Origin: Nymphaea colorata
Taxonomy: Eukaryota > Streptophyta > Magnoliopsida > Nymphaeales > Nymphaeaceae
Length of the DNA: 60,000 nt
Assembly: GCF_008831285.2 (NCBI RefSeq)
Contig: NC_045139.1
Coordinates: forward strand, 12,002,704-12,062,703
Direction: 5' to 3'
This document shows positions 30,361-41,515 of the stretch, in pieces (position 1 is the stretch's first letter; each line of letters begins with the position of its first letter). A program made the position numbers and the translations under genes. Under the pieces are notes generated by a model. That model did not search any database. It saw nothing but the letters and a program-made list of their open reading frames with translations, and was not told where the DNA came from.

Positions 30361-32565
30361 TGTTAGGACCCAGACCCGGCCAACGTTGACCAAGACCTCT
30401 GCCAGATGCTAATCCTCTCCCAAGATCTCTCGGAGGAGCCGTCAGACAAAAACTAAAAACAAGTTATTTACAAATTCAAAACCCGACCGGACAGGACCCT
30501 GGCACAAAATCTCCTAGGTAGCGGTACAAGTATAGTGTCTCCCAAGCCGTGAAACTTACTTCCTACTATAAAAAAGGAGGTTTGAAGGTCGTACAATGCG
30601 CGAGCGATACAAATGAAGCTCTCAATCTTCACTCACAAACCATACAATCAAACCATTCATATACCTTGTCATACATGCCTAATGAACGTGCAAACCACAC
30701 CTAATCTCAATAGATAGGCCGCTGCCCCCGCAGTCGTGTCCTCAATTGTTGAGCCTTAGAGGTACCGCTGGTCATGGCGATGGCCGTAGCCGGGACAAAA
30801 AGTAAAGCATGGAAGATAACACCCAATCCACGTAGCTATAGGGGGTTAAGAAGTCATTGGCCAAGTCAATGTTTTGCTAAGTCTAGATGATGACCTGAGG
30901 TGAAGACCAATCCTCGGGTATTGCAGGAACGGGGAGTGAAGAGGCTCGGCCCTCCTGGCCGAGGACGAAGTATGCTCCCGTCGAAGGTGGCTGTAGCTCA
31001 CGGGATGAAGTCCACCTGACGATGCGGCACGCATTGCTGCAGTTACTCCTTGCTTAGCCCCGTAGGAGGGGAGGTGGTTCGCCTAGGCTATGTCTCGGAT
31101 GAGGGGGAAAGGCTAGGTCGGGTTACCCTTGCTTGGACTCAGTGGAGGTAGGTTCGAGTTCGGCTAAGTGGATGGGGTTTGGTCAAGGTTGGATGGGTAG
31201 GTTCGGTCTACGTGGGCTAGGTCAGGTTTGACCTTAGGTGGGTTAGGTTCGCGCGAGGCTAGGTTTGGTCAAGGGTAGGAAGGAAATTATGCGAGTTAGG
31301 GTTTGAGTATTATTGCACAAGGTAGCACTTTCACTTAATTAGAAAGGGACTACTTGTTAGCAACGGCTAAGGTGAGGTGGCGCAGCTGCTAGGTATGGCG
31401 TGGAGGGAAAGTACGGATTCTGAGTAGGATAGTGGAGGCTAGGAAAAGTGCGTGGAGGGAGAGTTCTTATTTTGGCGCTAATGGATTGGCTAGAAATTAG
31501 GAACCGTTGAGATGGAGATGGGCGAGTGGGCATGCCTTTCTAGATGCAAGGCGAGGTGGCAGCACCAGGAATGTGCGAGCTGACTTCCTTTCAACAATAT
31601 TTCCTCCAAAAATGATGGAAGGGATCTCCTTTTGGAAACGGCTAATCCTTCCTAGATTGTCGCTAGGACTTGCCCTATGGAATTGCGTCCAGATTCATGT
31701 ATAGTTGTCTGCCTTCTTTGATCATGCCAAGGATAAATGACACGTGTAGGACTTGGATGATGTGAATGAGGTACTAGCTAGGGTAACCTTGAATCCTTCC
31801 AAACTTAGCAACGGTTGATGAGGAAGCGTGCGACGGCTAGGGTTTGGAGATGAAACCCATGCGTCCTCAATTCGAACAAAAGACCAAAAGGGAAATCAAA
31901 TTAAATCCACATTAATACGAAATTAATATAATGAGTAAGGGTATTTTCATCACTTCATCAGATTACCAAAAAATCTAATTCTTGATCGAAAAGAGTGTCG
32001 CTTTCACTGGTTGACCACGCCGGTGCAATTGGCCCTAGATCTCTAAAGATGGTGTGCAGACAGTCCCGATTCAACCGTAGGTTTATCAGTCAAATGATAT
32101 CCGATTAAAATTCAGATATGTTGTAGCTGAGATTAAATTGAATCCAACGATACCAAGAACGTCTGAAAACTCTCTGCGGATCACCGGAAAATGGCCTTTG
32201 ATCAGGCAGGTCTACTGCTGGTCATGGCAGAGCGGTGGCGGTGATACAGGTCTATTCCGTTGCAGATTTAACTACCCAAATGATGTTTGATTCTTATGAA
32301 AATTGAGTATGCGATAGATTACCTCAAGACGATTCCAAAAGCGTATTACATGCATTGAGATTCTTAGTGAATCGCCCAATCCAGATCGAAGAACAGCAAC
32401 CTGCTGCTGGATGCGGTAGAGTCGCGGTCGAGGAAGTTGTTCTGTTTCTCCGACGATTTGACCAACCAAACGACCTTCGATCGCCCCAAAATGATTCAGA
32501 TGATATATGGCACGCCCTCTAACTCTCGGTATATCTTTCGATCTTGCTATTTAGACAGACGATGA
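30361..32565 (-). repeat. 5' LTR of retrotransposon copy I (distal part missing)
   Basis: On the plus strand it begins TGTTAGGACCC next to the primer-binding site. It aligns by eye with the LTR start at 32606 (TGTTAGGATCG). Shared landmarks are a GGAGCC segment about 75 bp in, an ACAGG-CCC segment, and an AATCAAACCAT run about 290 bp in. The stretch at 32180-32565 matches the left LTR at 25790-26200. The part matching 26350-27177 is absent, so this LTR is truncated at about 32565. Several short frames in it are not coding. Confidence 0.6.
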
Positions 32566-32605
32566 GAGGAGTGGTCCAGGTGTTCCGAGTATTCATTTAT
32601 CCAAT

Positions 32606-35600
32606 TGTTAGGATCGAATCCGGTAGCGACTAGAAAAACCTCCCCAAGCGTCGGTCCTACCATCTCTCGAGGGAGCCAAAAAGCCAAAACCTAAACAAGT
32701 TAATACAAGAAAACTACCCAGCCAGACAGGCACCCCAGCACAAAGCCCAGTAGGACAGTGATACAAGTAAGAGTTACCTAACCGAGAGGTGTAGTTGCCT
32801 ACTACAAAAGATGGAGATCAAGGCGTACAACCATGAAGCGATACAAGAAATAACACTCACAACTCAATCAAACCATATAAACCATAAAAAACCACAACCT
32901 AAATTAAACAAACCACACCGAACCCTTGGTAGACTTGCTGCCTGGTGGTCATGTCTATGGCTAAGAGCCTCCGAAGTACCGCTAGAAACAACACTGGCCG
33001 AAGCCGGGCTAAATCAAATGAAGCAAGTGCTACCAGCCCACGTACTATAGGGAGAAGAGGGAGTTACTAGCCTAGAAACTCGGCTCTCTCTGCAAGAGAT
33101 ATCAAGGAAAAATCAATGGCAAATACTGTCCCCGATACAATACAACTACTGAAGGAGAGATGCCCGAGGAGACCGGCCGGAATGGCCTACCGCGCCTAAA
33201 GCTATCGCCAAAGAATGTTGCCGCTGCTGAAGAGGTGATGTTGTCCATGCTTGGCCGAAGAGCCGAGGCAATCGATGACGCTGAATGAGGATGGTCGATA
33301 GAGTGGTCGAGAACGTCTCAGACTGCCTCCAGTCGTGGCCAAGGGTGGTTGCCCTTGAAGATGCCAGAGGCCACTTGGCACAAGACGATGTTGTGTCGCC
33401 TGGAAGGTGATCACGGACAACCTCCTCGAATGTTGGAGCACAAGCTGGTGTACAAACCCCTTGGTTGGTCTTGTTGCGTCGCCTGGAAGGTGATCACGAA
33501 CAACCTCCTCGAATGTTGGAGCACAAGCCGGTGTACACACCCCTTGGTTGGTCTTCAACTGCTGGACATCTTCGTGGTAACAAGAAGTTTTGTCTAGAGC
33601 TCGGGGAAATCCTAGCAAAGGAATGGGCTAGGTCGGATGAGCTCGGTCTAGAGCTCCATCAAGCCTAACTAGAGGGGGGGTTAACTCGGGATTTAGATAG
33701 GGTAGGTTTGGTTGGGGTTTGACTAGGTTAAGGCTTGGGTTCAATTGCAGCTAGGGTTCAATTGCAGCTAGGGTTGACTCGAAGGGGGTAGGCTAGGTAA
33801 TTTGGATAAAGGTTAACTCGATGATGAAAGGGTGTTCGAATTGGAAGGCTAGACGAGAAGGTAGGAAACGGCTAGGGTTTAACCGGTTAGGAAAGGTGGG
33901 GGCTACTTCCCTAAAGATTAGGAAAGGAGGCGCGTGAAGGATGGGTTGCCTTAAAGGTAGGGGAGAGAACAAGTGTGGTGGCATGGAAATTCCTAAAGAG
34001 TAGGAGGGGATGGCGAGGTGGGAAAGGGTTTCCTAAATGATAGGGAGAGGTCGTGGGGGTTGGAGTTACTTAAAATGTAGGAGAGGGCTGAGATGGCGGA
34101 AGCTTCCTAAAGTGAAGGGATGCAAGTGAGAAGGGAAAGCTTCTATTTGGAAGGAGGTGGCACGCGATAACCTTCCTAGATGAAGGACTAGGGTTGAATG
34201 TGATAGGGCAAGAGAATCACTTACCGAATTTGAAGATCGATGGCTAACAAAATGATATAGGCACCAGCGGCTAGGGTTGAAACCCTAGTGCGCTCCTCCG
34301 ATCAAGTCCAAAATACCCCTCTATCCTTTGAACGCTTTTGAGACCAATGAAGGGTAGTTTCATCCCATGCCGGCAAATTACATGTCCGGAAATAGTGCAT
34401 CGACCACTGTGATTGGTATATTTCGGCCGAGGCCGAATTTCATACTTTTTTTACTCGGTTAGCCGTCAATTTTGGCTGATTTCTTCATTTCCTATGGGTG
34501 ATGCTTTTGAACGATAGCACTTGTCGATTTGACACTCAATCTCGCTTATTTTGAAGGATTTAACTTGCTGATTTCAAGCAGATTACTTGACTTGAATCGA
34601 GAGTCACCAGATTGAATTTTGAGTGGATTTCACCGGTGGACTCGAACCAAATTTTCAGGAAAAAACCGGGAGATAGTAGGTGTTCTTGAGACATATAAGA
34701 GAGGAGTTAAGGAAGATTTCAGCTGTGAGAATGAAGCCCTAACTCTCGGGTTTACACCGAATGATCGAACTTATCCTTTGGTCAAACTCAAGCTTAACTC
34801 ATTCACAATGTAGTTGCTCACCAACACGTTAAGATCTTACTGTACTAACATTGGTCGCCCAAGACCATGCAGCCTTCCCGTAGAGATGCTGACTTCTCAA
34901 CCCTTGTGTGTTTGCAAGAGAAGGCACTGATATCTCTAACCTTTGCATGGGGTATTTCATGGACTTGATGGACACGCGATTTGCCGGAGCTCACCTTGAA
35001 TCCTAAAGCCGTGATCCTTCGGCCGAATGGGTGAGGAGAAGACCAAGAAAGGGGAGAAAGGAAGAGATTAACCATCGAATTTTGGAGTGAATGGGGAATG
35101 CCGACAATGCAAGCCGGATTCAGCCAAGGGAGAAGGGAAGAAACACCGCGGAAGAAAGAGGGTGCGTGAGGGAGAAGGAGACGTGAAGAGAGAGAAAGAT
35201 GACGCCTAAATGAATTCCAATTCTATTCAAGCATAATCAAAACCTAATTACAAAGAGTTTATATACAATCTCAAATGTCTCGGTTCTTAAATGACGCGAA
35301 CCGAGACACACACGAATCAAAGTAAAGTGCGAAGAACAAAAAAACCGGGACGAGACCCCCTAAGTGTCTAAAACGCCTTGAGTCTTGCGAGCTCAAGGGG
35401 GGAACTTGTTTGGGTGCCGCCCAGACTCGGTCTTAGATGTAGCGCATGGTTGAACCAGGTAGGTTCAGCCCAACTTGTCTAGGTTTGGTCCTAGACTACC
35501 TTGATCAATTTCAGGTTTGGACTCAGACAATGGTTCGAACTCTCCTAGACCGGTAAGTTCTTGTGTTGATTCAAGTCCGCTTGAGGGGTCGCCTTCAATT

Positions 35601-35954
35601 GCCCGAACTTGGCAATTGATGCTCTGCCCTCGCCTCCCACTGCAACAACTCCAAGCTCTTCTTGAACCTCCTTAAGCTTACTCATATCTTGGTCGGCCAT
35701 GGTTTGGCACCAGGCCGATGCCCTTAGTCGACGTCGGCTGCACTCGGCGGCCTCAGTGGCCAGCCTTTTCTTTGGTTGTCGCCCGCATTCGGCTGCGTGC
35801 CGCAGCCCTTTTTTCGCTAGGCTCTTTTTGCTTGGCCGATGGTCTTTGGTGGGTGTTGCCACGGCTAATGCCCTTAGCCCGGCCCTTTTGCATTGCCTTG
35901 GCCATGACCTCGGCACTCCTCGACATGCCCGGAATTTGGCTCGTATTAGATTCA
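32606..35954 (-). repeat. 3' LTR of retrotransposon copy II, apparently complete
   Basis: About 3.35 kb. On the minus strand it begins TGAATCTAATACG directly after the polypurine tract AAGGAGGG and ends CCTAACA at 32606. It contains GCAGCCTTCCCG and the following block shared with copy I. Runs of the form GGCTAGGGTTTAACC are frequent at 33690-34300. A tandem duplication of about 110 bp lies at 33397-33560, where a GAAGGTGATCACG segment occurs twice. Confidence 0.65.
33390..33570. repeat. Tandem duplication inside the copy II LTR
   Basis: A unit containing GTGTCGCCTGGAAGGTGATC, CCTCCTCGAATGTTGGAGCA and CCCCTTGGTTGGTCTT occurs twice in direct orientation about 110 bp apart. The two units differ by only a few bases, so this duplication is younger than the copy I / copy II split. 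Confidence 0.8.
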
Positions 35955-38110
35955 CCCTCCTTAAATTGAGCTTGTCCCCAAGCTCGTGTTAAGTAGTCTC
36001 CCTGGTGGGTCTGCCCGATATCATTCATGCCTATCACGCTTTGCCTCATATGTGGCCTATAATCTCTGGGTAGCAGCCCTAAAGAATTCTTAAGCTGAAG
36101 GAATAATCGTCGTGGGCTTCTAGAATACACCTGTGTGAAGGCCCCAGTCGGTTTACTCTCAGTTACTATCCGAATGTGCTATGATTGTCTTGGACCATAG
36201 TCACGAAGTAACTGTCCGATGAATATCCTCTGCTACCCTTGTAGTTGTTGGTCAACTTCTGTGCACTTTATCTATGAAGTGGCTTTGCCTCGATAGTGTG
36301 CTTGCCATGGTCTACTGCCCGCTCGTGGTCCTTACTGGGCCATAGTGATTAATGTCTGCTCCTTACTCCTTACTGCATCCCACAGATTTCTGCTCTGGGG
36401 TCGTATGTCAAGGGTTACTCTGGCATGCGTGTTTCAAGGGGGCTAGGAGATTCCCACAGCTCTCGGCTATAGTTCAGTGAATCCAAAAACTGTTAAGCTT
36501 TCCACCGCTCTAGGTAAAGCTTTTCGTTCTTGTGACCAAGAGTCGGCATCCTTAATTGATCGTGGCCACCCTCCTTAGGATGCATCTGGTGTTGTGATGA
36601 TACTAGGATGGCCAAAGAATAACCCATGCATGCTGACTCTACTTCTAAGTCCTCATGGCCGTGCGAAGCTAGGCCCTTGTTCTCATAAGATTCTGCTTGT
36701 TGACTCATAGCCGATGGTTTCTTTTTACCCACTTTGTTCGCATCATACATGCTGACATGGTTTGCCCTTAATTTGGCACGAGGTCTCTTTATCCTTGGAT
36801 TAGGACAATCCTCAGTGCTAGTCATGTGGTCTCCTTCTGACTCCGGAAGGATTCCGTCAAGCTCGGCTAATAACTCCTCATTTAACATTTCCTAGTTGCT
36901 AAGTGGTTTCGTTCTCTGCTTACACTCTGGCCTCGTTGAGTTCTTCTTATGAGGGGTTTCGTACAACTTCGATTTGCTCCCTTTTCATACTATGTCCTGG
37001 GCATGGTCTGATCCAAAAGAGTGATTTACTAGCTCTTGAGTCACCCGTATTTGGAGTTCCTTTCTTGCCCTTTTAATGGGTTGCGTGTAAATAGTTGGAT
37101 CTGTACCACCCTCCTTAGGTTTTGTCTTATCCTTAAGAATGGAAGGAGGTGATACCTGTATATTTACTCTCCTCGATTGGTTCATCTTTTGTTACCGAAT
37201 TCAGAGTAGTGTCAAGGGGATTGGATCCCACACTTAGAGCAACGAGTGATTCTTCCTCACGACATCCTTTGCTACCTAGTATGAGCTCTTCTTGGAGTTG
37301 ACAACGGATCGGCTCGATTCCATCATTCGAAAGTATTCGCTCAAGGGGGTCAAGCTCACATGGCTCTTCCTTCTTCTCCATGGGTGAAGCTAGAGCTTGA
37401 CAGATTAAAAGCTCATCTTAGTACTGGCCTGGTGCTGACTTAGGACTAGATTCGCATATCCTGTCTTTAGACATCAAAGGATCTTCTTTTTGTGACACCG
37501 GGTGAGTTTTACTTGGCTTGCCATCCTTTGTATTCGGCTTAGAGTTTTCACTAAGTCTAGCCGAAGTAGGTTCGGAGAATGCCAACACCCTCGTGGTATC
37601 TCTTGCTATACAGTCTGTAACTCCCTTCTGAAACCTCATTTGGTTAGACGGCTTTTCTTCTGTAGGGGCAGTTTTTGTTGCATAAGTCTGCCTATACACC
37701 TTTGTGTTACCCGTTCGCCTAGGTGGAATGACTTTTGGTGAGGTTGGCTTTCGTACAGAGGGGGTACCGCCGCTTTCTTTTTCTTGAGATCGTGCTACTA
37801 GTGACCGGGGAGTCTCAAGTAGCCCTTTCTCTTGATTACTCCTAAAAGGTAGCTGAGGTGTGTTTCTTAATATTCTCATGAATTTATCTCCACTGTCCAT
37901 GCTTGTGTGAGAAAGGGTGGACTAGCAGTCAAAAGTATTCATTTCATTTTGTCATCCTGTAAGGTTTGGCCTTGGGCCATAGATGTATTGCTCTTGGCAA
38001 GGGTGGACCAAGTGTCCTGAGTATTCCTTTATCCAGGGATGAAACTTTTTCATTATATGTTGCCCTGAGTTTGAGAGGTGTCCCGAGTATTCCTTTATTC
38101 TTGAAAGAAA
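35955..38110 (-). mobile_element. Internal region of LTR-retrotransposon copy II, truncated
   Basis: It follows the polypurine tract at about 35955-35962 and is collinear with 27178 to about 28850 of copy I. Matching landmarks are the segments at about 36190 and 27420, 37300 and 28170, and 37690 and 28500. The primer-binding site and right LTR are missing: homology fades at about 38110. ORF pieces at 36493-36888, 37133-37381 and 37418-37900 are broken relative to copy I. Confidence 0.6.
37418..37900 (-). pseudogene. Broken counterpart of the copy I main ORF
   Basis: A 160-codon frame with RRTGNTKVYRQTYATK corresponding to SKTGNTKAYGRAYSNK of copy I, then a Lys/Ser-rich C-terminal part. The acidic N-terminal half seen in copy I is missing or out of frame. 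Function unknown. Confidence 0.45.
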
Positions 38111-38619
38111 GTACAGGAAAACAACAAAAAGATAGAGTAGTTCAGTCCTTGATAAGCTTTAATGATACACACAATGCTATAAGAGGCTAAAGTTCTTGGT
38201 GGCAAAAGTCTACAAGTTGGTGTTCCAAGAAGGAAATGGAAGGAGCCTTGAATTTAGCCAAACTGAATGAAGATGTGGGGCTTAATCACAAATTTAGACA
38301 CTTGATTTCTCAAGAATTGAGTAACAGAAGGCAATCTCAAGAATTGAGTGACAAAAATAATATTATTGCATGATATCATACTTTTAGGCCAGACCAAAGA
38401 GTGATGTTTGAAGTTAAATGGTCTTCCTAGCACCTCTACAGGAGAAAATATTGGGAGAAGACAATGAGCTCCAATGTTGTTGAAACTAAAAAGCCTAATT
38501 CCTCTATTTTACCTTCAATTGTGCATAGTAAAGACTCAAAAAAAAAAAAAATCATGCTCTAGTTTTAACTAAAAATGAATGTATTTATATCAAAGAACTC
38601 ACAAAAGATAAATTTATCC

Positions 38620-39150
38620 CTCTGGCTAACTTTGTAGGTATGATTTATCTCCAAATGCATAGTTGGATTATTGATAGGGTGCTAACAACTATAAGTCATC
38701 ATCCATTAATCTTATTACTAATATTTCACGTCTACATTCACATTTTCATTAGATTACCTGCTATCAAAACTGCTTGACCCACTCATGTCAATCAAGTTGT
38801 TCTTTCACTATCCTTGTTAGTCCAAACATTGACTACTTCGTCCAACTTTAAGTTCAACAAGATATCAATTATTACATTCACCAATCACGATAATTTCTAT
38901 ACATTTTTTTCCTCTATAGTTGTTTTATGCATGATCCTAACTCCAAGATGACTGGTTTGGGTGATTTGAGGAATAACTTATATATCTATAAATTTTCAAT
39001 CAATTTAGCAAACTCTATCTCTATTATTTATGGCTCCAAACAACCTAAGAAAGGAGACCTAGAGGTGGAACATCCTTCATATTCCAAAAGCTACTATTTT
39101 CATAGTATGGTTCAAACACCAAATGTCAAACCTTTTCTTATACCTATAAA
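38620..39150 (+). pseudogene. Ty1/copia pol remnant (protease and pre-integrase part)
   Basis: Plus-strand reading gives HSWIIDRVLTTISHHP at about 38665-38710, like the SWIIDSGATDH protease motif of copia elements with the catalytic Asp kept. Further on HDPNSKMTGLGDLRNNLYIY (38928-38987) matches the segment before the GAG-pre-integrase domain. Several stops and frameshifts break it. No LTR was found. Confidence 0.6.
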
Positions 39151-39609
39151 ATTTTGAAAAAGAATATGGAAACCTTGTATTTTGATATACCTTTAATTTT
39201 GAATTATTGCACTTGATACTTGTAGACTACATTCATAATCTTGACCTTTGAGTGCATTACTTCCTTTTAGGTATTGATGTTTACACAAGAGTAATGTGGA
39301 TTTACCTAATGGGATACAAAAGTGAACTTATTATTAGTTAAAAACTTCATCAATATAGTAGAAAGATAGTACAAAATGAATCTTGAAAGTTGGAGTTCAT
39401 AATAGACATTTTTTCTAATGAGATGGAGAAATTTCTGTTTGACAAGGAATTGAACATCAACATTTCTTTGTGTCTATATTTCACAATAAATGACATGGTT
39501 GAGAGAAAATGCTGCCACATTCTAAATGTTGCTCAAGACTTGAAAATTCAATCTATTCTGCCCTTAATTTTTTAGTATGCAAACATTCTAACAACTACCA
39601 ACACCAAAC

Positions 39610-41040
39610 AACCAAAAATCCTTACGTAGTCTTTTAGGTCTCATGGGTTACTATTGTCTTTTCATACTGCATCACTTTCCCTCCCACCCACCTCTTGAAA
39701 AAAAGTTTAGTTGTTCTGGCTTAAAATGTCACTTTTGTATTTCAAGCCTTAAAAGAAGCGTTGTCAAAACCACATGTTCTCGCCTTACCAAAATTCTCGA
39801 AGGCCTTTGTCATGGAAATAGATGCTAGTGGTTTGGGGATCAGAATAATGCTTAACTATGATGGTTATCTTATTGCCAACTTATGCAAAACTTTCATATC
39901 TTAGGGCAAACCCTTGTCCACCTATGATAAGGAAAAACTAACCATAGTTTATGACCCTAGACAAATGGAGACCCTACATTTTAGGCCGTCGCTTTATTGT
40001 TAATACGAACATCATAACCTCAAGTTCCTCGCTAGGCAACACATTACTATTCCCATGCAGCAGAGGTGGCTTGCTAACGTTATGACCTATGATTTTGAGT
40101 TTCAATAACAAAAGAGTCATGAGAGTGACATAATTGATATTCTCTCAAAGGTTGAGAGTGATCGTACGAAGATGGAGCAATCCTAATGCTATCTCATATT
40201 TTTGTTACGATATGGCCTAAAATAGTAGACGACAAATTTAGATGAAGAAATACCCTTTATAGGGTCCAAGCTCCAGAATGACCCTGGCATGTCCGAGTTA
40301 AACCTTTAGAAATGAGTTCTTAATTTCAAGGGTAGAATATGGTTGTCTACTTATTCATTGTTGATCCCTCAGTTGTTAGATTATTTACATTACTCACCTT
40401 TAGTTAAATACGAAAAGTATGCAAAAAACTCTTAAGTGCCTCAAAGATCATTCTTCTAAAAGCATTTGAAATCGATGGTCAAAAAATTTGTGAGAAAGCA
40501 TGTTCCTTGTCGACACCATAAGTATGAATGCACCAAACCACCAAGCCATTTGTCTCCTCTACCTATATCTGAAAAAACTTAGGCGGACTTTTTTGTGGAC
40601 TTTGTTGAAGCTGTACTTTGCTCTCATGCCAAGGAAACAATCATGCTTATTGTTGATAGGCTCACGAAATATGTTTATTTCATTCATTTACCTCAGATCT
40701 TCTCTGTCCCTACAGTAACAAAAGCTTTTATGAGCATGTTGGCAAAATTGCTTAATGTCTCACAGACCATAATCTCTCATAGGGATTCACACTTCCAAAG
40801 TAGTTTCTGATGTGTGTACTTTAATCTTATGGGAGTCAAGTTTTTCTTTGATTCGACCTTAAGCAGGGTTTTACCTTTACAGTCCCAAGTCAATATGCTC
40901 TGTCGTGTTTCTCACCATAAGTATTTTCATAGTCAGCCCCCATCCGACCAAAATGCGCCATGGGATGCACTCTCATCCTTGCCCGAACCAAATCTTAAAG
41001 GTGAGAAGGTTCACAAAAGAATGCACATTTAGTTGTTGTC
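39610..41040 (+). pseudogene. Ty3/gypsy pol remnant (RT end, RNase H, integrase)
   Basis: Plus-strand reading gives SLRSLLGLMGYYCLFI (39615-39665), the RT-RNase H linker of Ty3 elements. Then come KPHVLALPKFSKAFVMEIDA (39760-39820), the start of RNase H with its Asp, and STYDKEKLTIVYD. The integrase core follows (40600-40810) with DFVEAVLCSHAKETIMLIVD and IISHRDSHFQSSF, then LMGVKFFFDSTLS. In-frame stops at several points make it a pseudogene. It lies just 3' of the copia remnant. Confidence 0.82.
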
Positions 41041-41165
41041 TTGTTCCAATGGTATCAAGAAAAAACAGGTCAGACCTGGGAGGACGAAGAATGTTTGTTC
41101 GACAAGTTCCCGTTCATTCGGTCTTGGGGACAACCAATTCCAAGGAGGAGGAGCTTATGTGGACC

Positions 41166-41507
41166 CATTGTCACAAAAAACGGGGATGGGTATTAGACGG
41201 CGAGGAAAAAAACGGGTATAATACGACAAAGTTTTATATATCGGGAATAAAACGGGAAAAGTTTGGCAAATTTTTTTTAAAAATTAAACATTTAATACAT
41301 CTTAAAAATTATAAAAAATAATAATTAATAAAAAACGACAAAAAACAAGAAAATAACGTATAATACGGGTATTATACGAATATTAAACGGGTATTATACG
41401 CGTTTTTTGTTTTTTGACGTTTTTTTTTTAAAAAAGGGAATAGTACGGGTATTATACAGGAGAACTGTTTTTAGCGTTAAATACGAACGGTGTTTTTTGT
41501 GACAATG
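41166..41507. mobile_element. hAT-like MITE, 342 bp, with 8-bp target duplication
   Basis: The terminal inverted repeats are CATTGTCACAAAAAAC and GTTTTTTGTGACAATG, perfect over 16 bp. The flanks are TGTGGACC on both sides (41158-41165 and 41508-41515), a perfect 8-bp duplication. The body repeats CGGGTATTATACG in both orientations, so the element can fold on itself. It shares CGGGTATAATACG with the MITE in M48 intron 7. Confidence 0.9.
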
Positions 41508-41515
41508 TGTGGACC

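Noticed and set aside
35699-35992. Ala/Leu-rich plus-strand ORFs
   Set aside because: They lie antisense within the copy II LTR end. Equivalent DNA in copy I is not open in that frame.
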